64,000 bases of DNA from Blattamonas nauphoetae (taxonomy: Eukaryota > Preaxostyla > Oxymonadida): NCBI GenBank assembly GCA_033064195.1, contig JARBJD010000111.1, positions 150,680 to 214,679 on the forward strand, written 5' to 3'. Below the pieces are notes generated by a model that made no database searches, was not told the DNA's origin, and saw only the letters and a program-made list of their open reading frames with translations. The translations under genes were made by a program, and so were the position numbers. Shown one piece after another: positions 58,965 to 64,000 of the stretch (within the stretch, counting starts at the first letter, position 1; each line of letters begins with the position of its first letter).

Positions 58965-59231
58965 TCAGAATAGACCGACTTCAGCAATGAACTCTGGAGT
59001 TAAGTCGTCAATAGAGTCTGCATGGAACTTTGTGTGTTGGATTGGAACGTAGACAACCTTCGACAAACATGTGAGTCCATTCAGTAGAGTGGCGACCACA
59101 TTACCGTGTTTGTATTCGATGAATTTCCCCACGAATTGAAACTGTCTTCGCTTCTTCTGAAACTTGGCAACAGTCTTGTTCAGATCAAGGTGAATCAACA
59201 ATATGTTTCCTGGTTTGTATTTCCACAACAT
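58965..59231 (-). pseudogene. Integrase C-terminal SH3/chromo-like domain, cut off by TGA
   Basis: The 88 residues include YKPGNILLIHLDLNK, RRQFQFVGKFIEYKHGNVV and VVYVPIQHTKF. They resemble the small beta-barrel that follows the catalytic core in retroviral and Ty3-type integrases. The stretch is in the same frame as the upstream integrase, after TGA (59262-59264) and ten codons. It has no T-rich motif, so it is unlikely to be expressed on its own unless the TGA is read through. Confidence 0.6.
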
Positions 59232-59261
59232 CTGTGATGTCTGCTGTCGTTGGATGTTCTT

Positions 59262-60923
59262 TCATTGCTCTTCACAACTGGAGATGTACAGTGCTTCAAT
59301 CTCTCGATTGTTTTGTGCCTGCTGTGGAGTGAACTTGTTCCAGTACGCTCGATGTGGAGTCATGTTGTAGTATTCCACCATCTGATTCATCAGTGAATGA
59401 TTTGCCATCTGTGTCGCATTGTCTTGGAATCCATCTCTGATTGTTCTGATCACTCGATCCACAATTCTGTTGTGATTTGTGAATGGTGAGCTTGTGAAAT
59501 AAGTTTTGACATTCTGATCCTTGAAAAACTCTGATGCTTCTCCACTTGTCCATGCAGCTTCTCCATCACCTCGGATGTTGTTAACATGAACTCCACGATG
59601 ATTAATCAGGTCATTGATTGCAGTCTTGACTTTACTCCATGATTTATCCAGAACTGGAATTACAACCAGGTATTTGGTGTTTATGTTGATGGCAAATAGG
59701 TAAATCTGCAGAACTGTTTTCGACGTTGGTGATTGGATAAAAACGAGATCAATTTCCCATGATCCAAACTTGGGAGAAAAGTATGGTCGATCACAATTCT
59801 GTGGAACCTTTCTGTCTGATGTCTTCTGTGGATCACCAGTAATTGACTTTGACATGAACTGCATTTTCGATCGAAATGGATACACAATTTTTTCTGTTGC
59901 TTTTGGTATCATTGGTGGATCAATTCTCATTCTTTCACTTCCTTTTTCTCTCTGGGTTTTCCTCGGATGTGCAACACTCCATCTATGATCAAATTCCTCA
60001 TACCAATCCTGAAATGATCTTCCTCCGAATGGTATTTGTTTAGTGTGAGTCAGAATGAAGTTAAGATCATCCCCTCCAATCGTTCTATTAATCGAAGCTC
60101 GAACAAATGTGTCTCTGTTCATTTTATTCGCATCCAGAATGTGTGAGGTAATAAAGTGTTCCATTTGCTTCTGATTGTTCATAATTGAGTTCTCAGCTTT
60201 AATCTGTTCATCTTCTGAATCATTTCTCTGTTGATGATCAAACAATCCTTTCATATGTTCCAACTTTTTGAGCACTTGTTGCGTCGTCTTGCTAAAGGCT
60301 TCGAGCCCTCCTGGGCGGAGAGTAGGTTCGTACCGTCTGATCTCTCTCACTGGGTGGTTGAATGGAGTTGTTCTGATTGACATTGGTGGATTGGGAATTA
60401 TGTCATCATCGTCCTCCTCTTCAAATTTCCTCTCCTTCATTGGATATTCATATTCAAACCCCATTGATTTCAAGTTTCTCTTCTGTCCAATTTTGATTGG
60501 AGATTCAGGTGATTCTATTGCTATTGGTCTTTGCACTGGAATTGGTATTGGTCTTGCCTCTGCAGGCCTTCGAATCCGTGGTGAAAAATTCACTCTCTGA
60601 GTCACCTCGTGATGATAAAATTGATATGCTTCGAATGCAAGTTTAGCAGTGCTATCCCGAATACGAACTCCTAGGAAGTTGCTTACAAATTGTTGAACTA
60701 CTCTTCTTCCATCAGGTAGTGATAATTCAGGAGATAAACCTCCATTGAACCAATCCTCGAAGTATGTTTCATCATTTCCATCAAAAGGTCCATTAGAATC
60801 AGCGCCATGATATACTGGTAAAACGTTAGTTATAGTCCATTTCTTTTCGACTATTTCGTTTTTGGAATGCTGTGTGCACCGAAGAAGTCTATTCACTAAA
60901 GTATTAATCTGTCGTGTATTCAT
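59262..60923 (-). CDS. RVE-type (retroviral-like) integrase
   Basis: The core of this 553-residue protein shows WEIDLVF (first Asp), NIRGDGEAAW (second Asp), then 35 residues on NRIVDRVIRT, where the usual catalytic Glu of D,D-35-E is Asp (codon at 59457-59459). The long N-terminal ~280 residues include Pro/Arg-rich and charged linkers. A conventional HHCC zinc finger is not evident. T-rich motif at ~60930-60938. The integrase would insert element DNA into the host genome. The missing C-terminal domain lies just downstream in frame. Confidence 0.85.
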   Translation of the reverse strand: MNTRQINTLVNRLLRCTQHSKNEIVEKKWTITNVLPVYHGADSNGPFDGNDETYFEDWFNGGLSPELSLPDGRRVVQQFVSNFLGVRIRDSTAKLAFEAYQFYHHEVTQRVNFSPRIRRPAEARPIPIPVQRPIAIESPESPIKIGQKRNLKSMGFEYEYPMKERKFEEEDDDDIIPNPPMSIRTTPFNHPVREIRRYEPTLRPGGLEAFSKTTQQVLKKLEHMKGLFDHQQRNDSEDEQIKAENSIMNNQKQMEHFITSHILDANKMNRDTFVRASINRTIGGDDLNFILTHTKQIPFGGRSFQDWYEEFDHRWSVAHPRKTQREKGSERMRIDPPMIPKATEKIVYPFRSKMQFMSKSITGDPQKTSDRKVPQNCDRPYFSPKFGSWEIDLVFIQSPTSKTVLQIYLFAININTKYLVVIPVLDKSWSKVKTAINDLINHRGVHVNNIRGDGEAAWTSGEASEFFKDQNVKTYFTSSPFTNHNRIVDRVIRTIRDGFQDNATQMANHSLMNQMVEYYNMTPHRAYWNKFTPQQAQNNREIEALYISSCEEQ

Positions 60924-60946
60924 TTATACAAAAATAAAGTTTGTGT

Positions 60947-63625
60947 TTATTCAATTATAAAATCAGTAGCTTTCAGTCCATGAATGAATGGAGGACACGA
61001 TTCATTTTCAAGTACGATTGCTTTCAGATGGATTCCACTGAGACTGAGTTTCTGTTGTTGTATTTTCGCAATCTCAAATCCATTGGTATCATCTTCGCTC
61101 ACGACTCTTCTCGTTTGAAAGTTCAAGGTGGTAGTCACTGTTTTCTCTCCATTCAGGCACTTCACACAATCGTCACTTGTGATATTTGTTTTCTTCAGAG
61201 ACACTCCTTTGATTTTGCATTTCTCATCGAGAGAGTAACACTTTGGTGCAAGACAGATCATCTGTTCACCTTCCTTCTCAATCGCTAATCCCAACAGTTT
61301 CTTCTCATCATCAACTCCTTTTTCAGGATTGGGAAACCATTCATATTTGTGTTCATCATAGAATTCTTTGTCAGCAATAACATGTTCAAATTGTTGATGA
61401 ATTCCAGCATTCGGTTCTCCACTAATTGCCCAATAAGCAGAGTCAGTGTCACCCTCACAGAAATGAATCTTGTTCATGTCTAGGCATTTGTACATGAAAT
61501 TGTAGATGAAATTCAGATACCAGAACTTGGCATTATCGAGTGTGAAAACTGCTTCTTGCAGGTATGTCTTGCATGATGCTTTCTCTCTGTCTTCAATCAC
61601 GATGTAATTGTCCTCATTGATCTCTCGAGTGGCCACAAATCCTTTCATCATTTGTTTCAAGTATGTTCTCTTCTCATTGCAGATTGTGATTGAGTTGTAC
61701 TTCTCAGTGTTCATTCCATCATATCCGTAACTTCCATTCAAGTTGGTCTTACAGAATTGTTCTTTTCCCTTGTTTCCAACCTTCATTGCTTCTATTCTGT
61801 CATTCATGAATGAGGTCACAAATGGTTCAAATCCAGCATGTCTCGAGAACACCATCACACTCCGGACTTCGTCCACAATGAAGTGGCAATAGTCAATGAG
61901 GAACCACAGATAGTATGTCGAAAAGAACATATACTGATCGTGTGTGCTCAAGAGTTGGGTCAGCTTTCTTTGTTTGTCATCAGTCTTCAATCCATGTTTC
62001 TTCATCAACGAATAAGTCTTCTCTCCAATGTTTTCTTCTGTTGTATTGACAACAATGTTTCTGAAGATTGGTGGGAAGTTAATGAACTCATTGATGTGCT
62101 TCTCATCGATGTGTCCTTTTAGTTCTGCAACAAATAGTGTCTTCTGATTCTTGTCTTCGATTATCTTTCGACATTCTTTATCTCCAGTTGCGGTAAATAA
62201 ACATCGTCCTGGCATGAACATTCTGTGTTTAGTGTATGGATTGTTCTTGTTCTTGATTGATGAGAAAGCACTTGGATACAGTGAATTAAAGTCAACACCG
62301 CAGACATGAGTCATTTTGTGTTCAGTATCTTTGGAGACAACTTTTCCATCTTCATATGTGAAGTGATTGATTGGAGTCACGTCTTTGATGTTCTGTCGAT
62401 GTTGAACATTCGATAATCCGCCAGTCACTGCTGCTCTTAACTTGTGATATGTTTGCTCATGTGTCAGAGTCATTGGTAGTGATTTCCAGATACAGTACTT
62501 CTTCAGTTGAATTCTCAATCTTGTGAGATGTTCATCTTTGTCTGACTTGTAAGTGTTGCAGTAATCGCAGCAGATCTTCACGTTCTCTTTTGAATGTCCT
62601 TTCGAATTGTCGATTCTATCCAGTGTTGGTCGCACTGCTTGTGTGAAGTGACTTTTGCAGATGTAGCACACTCTCTTGCACTGCTGAACAAACCAGTCGT
62701 AGTCTGATTCAGTGACATTGTTGGTAGTATTGCGATGAGCTTTCTGGTCTTGATAAATGTAGGATGCAACCTTGTACTTCCAGTACTGTTTCGTGATTTT
62801 GATTGGTCCAGATTCGTCACATTCGTTATAGTCTTCATCAATATCAAAGTCTTTGTACGCACAAGCATACTTGATTGCTGAAGCATTCGCTGACAATGAC
62901 AGATTATGCAACATATCCACTTTGTATTGGAAGTTCAAATTGATTAACGTGTCTAATGGTGCAATCATGCATTCGACGTCTCTAACGTTGTAGAACTTGA
63001 GGTATTCCCACCTGTTTTTGAATCCTTGTTTGTTCCAATCATCAAGGGAAAGTTGGTAGTCACTATCAGACATTTCACTGTTGTTCAGACTGGAATAGAA
63101 TTCAAACTTGGAGAATGGTTCTGGTTTGCTCAACACTGTGTCGTAGTCTGATGAATCAAATGATTCGTAAGCAAAGAATGATTTCTGGAGTGTAGTGTTT
63201 CCACCAAAAGCTTTGACTGCATTATCCAAAGTCATTGGTCCAGTGTAAGACATCACGTCAATAAAGCGGAGCACTTGTTGTGTTTTCTCATGTCTGATCA
63301 ACACTTGTTTGTACTTGGTTGTGGATCCAAGAAAGCTCACGACTTTCCAATCTTTGTCAACGAGATCACGGAAGATGAGATTGATATCGAATCTGGAGCT
63401 ATTGAATCCAATGACACTGACTTGGTTTTGTGAGGGAATCTCTGGGTCTTCATTGTAGTTGTCCTCTCGAACTGTCTCAGCATATTTGAAGAGTTCTCTG
63501 ATCCATTGCTTCACAAAGTCTTTTCCATCTCGAAGATCAAAGTAGATTGACTTCACACCTGATTTTGTCTTAATTGCTGATGCAACAGACAGTGGTTTCA
63601 AGTGGGATATCAACTGTGTCGTTTT
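60947..63625 (-). CDS. Protein-primed-type DNA polymerase B with HNH insertion, N-terminus missing
   Basis: About 890 residues are open. Exo II is visible (GFNSSRFDINLIF). Polymerase motif A is CGVDFNSLYPSAF (62260-62305), motif B is KTNLNGSYGYDG (~61723-61755) and motif C is EGDTDSAYW (~61430-61460). Between the exonuclease and palm is an HNH/endonuclease VII-like module: CYIC, then LDRIDNSKGHSKENVKICC and YCNTYK (~62550-62680). The frame is closed at its 5' end by TGA at 63626-63628 with no ATG near. Exo I, expected further upstream, is absent, and no T-rich motif is present. Polinton polymerases are usually over 1000 residues, so the N-terminus is lost. It would replicate the element from a terminal protein. 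Confidence 0.9.
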   Translation of the reverse strand, partial: KTTQLISHLKPLSVASAIKTKSGVKSIYFDLRDGKDFVKQWIRELFKYAETVREDNYNEDPEIPSQNQVSVIGFNSSRFDINLIFRDLVDKDWKVVSFLGSTTKYKQVLIRHEKTQQVLRFIDVMSYTGPMTLDNAVKAFGGNTTLQKSFFAYESFDSSDYDTVLSKPEPFSKFEFYSSLNNSEMSDSDYQLSLDDWNKQGFKNRWEYLKFYNVRDVECMIAPLDTLINLNFQYKVDMLHNLSLSANASAIKYACAYKDFDIDEDYNECDESGPIKITKQYWKYKVASYIYQDQKAHRNTTNNVTESDYDWFVQQCKRVCYICKSHFTQAVRPTLDRIDNSKGHSKENVKICCDYCNTYKSDKDEHLTRLRIQLKKYCIWKSLPMTLTHEQTYHKLRAAVTGGLSNVQHRQNIKDVTPINHFTYEDGKVVSKDTEHKMTHVCGVDFNSLYPSAFSSIKNKNNPYTKHRMFMPGRCLFTATGDKECRKIIEDKNQKTLFVAELKGHIDEKHINEFINFPPIFRNIVVNTTEENIGEKTYSLMKKHGLKTDDKQRKLTQLLSTHDQYMFFSTYYLWFLIDYCHFIVDEVRSVMVFSRHAGFEPFVTSFMNDRIEAMKVGNKGKEQFCKTNLNGSYGYDGMNTEKYNSITICNEKRTYLKQMMKGFVATREINEDNYIVIEDREKASCKTYLQEAVFTLDNAKFWYLNFIYNFMYKCLDMNKIHFCEGDTDSAYWAISGEPNAGIHQQFEHVIADKEFYDEHKYEWFPNPEKGVDDEKKLLGLAIEKEGEQMICLAPKCYSLDEKCKIKGVSLKKTNITSDDCVKCLNGEKTVTTTLNFQTRRVVSEDDTNGFEIAKIQQQKLSLSGIHLKAIVLENESCPPFIHGLKATDFIIE

Positions 63626-64000
63626 TCATGATGTTACGGATTGACACAGAAAGTGGTTGAAAACAAAGAGTGAACAAGTACAAATGTCATGAAGGGGTTT
63701 ATTTTTGCACAGGAGCCCGTTTGGGCGAAGGAGCCTTCGATTGTTGGATTTATGGATTGATCGATGACGAATTGGTAATATCGACAATATTGCAGAATTG
63801 GGCATGTATTGGTCCATGACTGGCTGTTTTCTCTCTTTCTGCTATTTTTGATTCCAGATTAGTGAGAAATGACACAACTTGCAACCAGGTTCATTCGTCA
63901 GACCATCTTTTCTTATTCTGTCACTCGTTAACAGTATTAATATCGTATTTTCATTCTATATCGTTCTTAGATGATGCAGTACTCTAATCTCACTTCTAAA
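63626..64000. other. Right flank, no feature supported
   Basis: No recognisable polymerase N-terminus, terminal repeat or host gene is seen in the last 375 bp. A 63-codon minus-strand open frame here has no recognisable content. Confidence 0.4.

Larger units (their letters stand above)
48692..63625. mobile_element. Maverick/Polinton-type integrated virus-like element (degenerate)
   Basis: About 15 kb carry the diagnostic set of family B DNA polymerase of the protein-primed type, RVE-type integrase, packaging ATPase and double-jelly-roll-like major capsid genes. The region is more AT-rich than its surroundings, intron-free and compact, with a common upstream motif. Polintons are both DNA transposons and proviruses of adenovirus-like organisation. 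Decay is evident: an insertion in one capsid gene, in-frame stops in the integrase and a small capsid-associated gene, and no polymerase N-terminus. The outer limits are approximate because no terminal inverted repeat was recognised, and the right end may be a rearrangement breakpoint. Confidence 0.9.

Noticed and set aside
63626-63817. 63-codon frame as the missing polymerase N-terminus
   Set aside because: No Exo I motif or other polymerase feature in any frame of this stretch.

Overview
The window looks like a nuclear contig from a flagellated, intron-bearing protist. It carries an axonemal-type dynein heavy chain. Host genes are interrupted by very short GT-AG introns, mostly 28-78 nt. 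All three standard stop codons end well-defined genes. The TmcB-like receptor family and the integrated Maverick/Polinton would fit a metamonad, for example an oxymonad such as Blattamonas, but that assignment is inference from gene content and I could not test it.

Host region, about 1-38.3 kb: dynein heavy chain (minus, cut by the window start), head-to-head with an adaptin-binding p34/AAGAB-like gene; SPT3-like SAGA subunit; Nopp140/SRP40-like nucleolar protein; TM2-domain membrane protein; a tentative gene of unclear structure; an unrecognised two-exon gene; a serpin with a long unusual C-terminal tail; a CDC20/CDH1-like APC/C activator; a large coiled-coil protein; a giant TmcB-like multi-pass membrane protein; a TUG/ASPL-like UBX protein; a Crinkler-like NTPase; and a helical, possibly ARM-type, protein. 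For most intron-containing genes the exon lengths I propose sum to an exact multiple of three.

Decayed, repeat-bounded region, about 38.3-47.2 kb: a 5'-truncated, frameshifted TmcB-like copy; a Pho80-like cyclin gene with a proline-rich tail; and a Cys-rich coiled-coil membrane gene interrupted by several in-frame TAA/TAG codons. Copies of one repeat family (TAGGCATGGCTGACCGG end) sit in one orientation at 41.14 and 41.29 kb and in the opposite orientation at 44.19 and 47.21 kb. They therefore bracket the cyclin and Cys-rich genes.

Integrated virus-like element, about 48.7-63.6 kb: a Maverick/Polinton-type provirus that is visibly more AT-rich. It has a protein-primed-type family B DNA polymerase with an inserted HNH domain, an RVE-type integrase, an FtsK/HerA-type packaging ATPase, two paralogous major capsid protein genes, two small 'MAPG' proteins, a peptidase-S74 chaperone-tailed protein and several unknowns. 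Nearly every element gene is preceded by a T-run/ATTTTT motif just upstream of the start codon, which looks like an element-wide promoter. The element is damaged. One capsid gene is split by an 842-bp TA-flanked inverted-repeat element, the integrase and one small gene carry in-frame stops, and the polymerase lacks its N-terminus. I saw no maturation protease.
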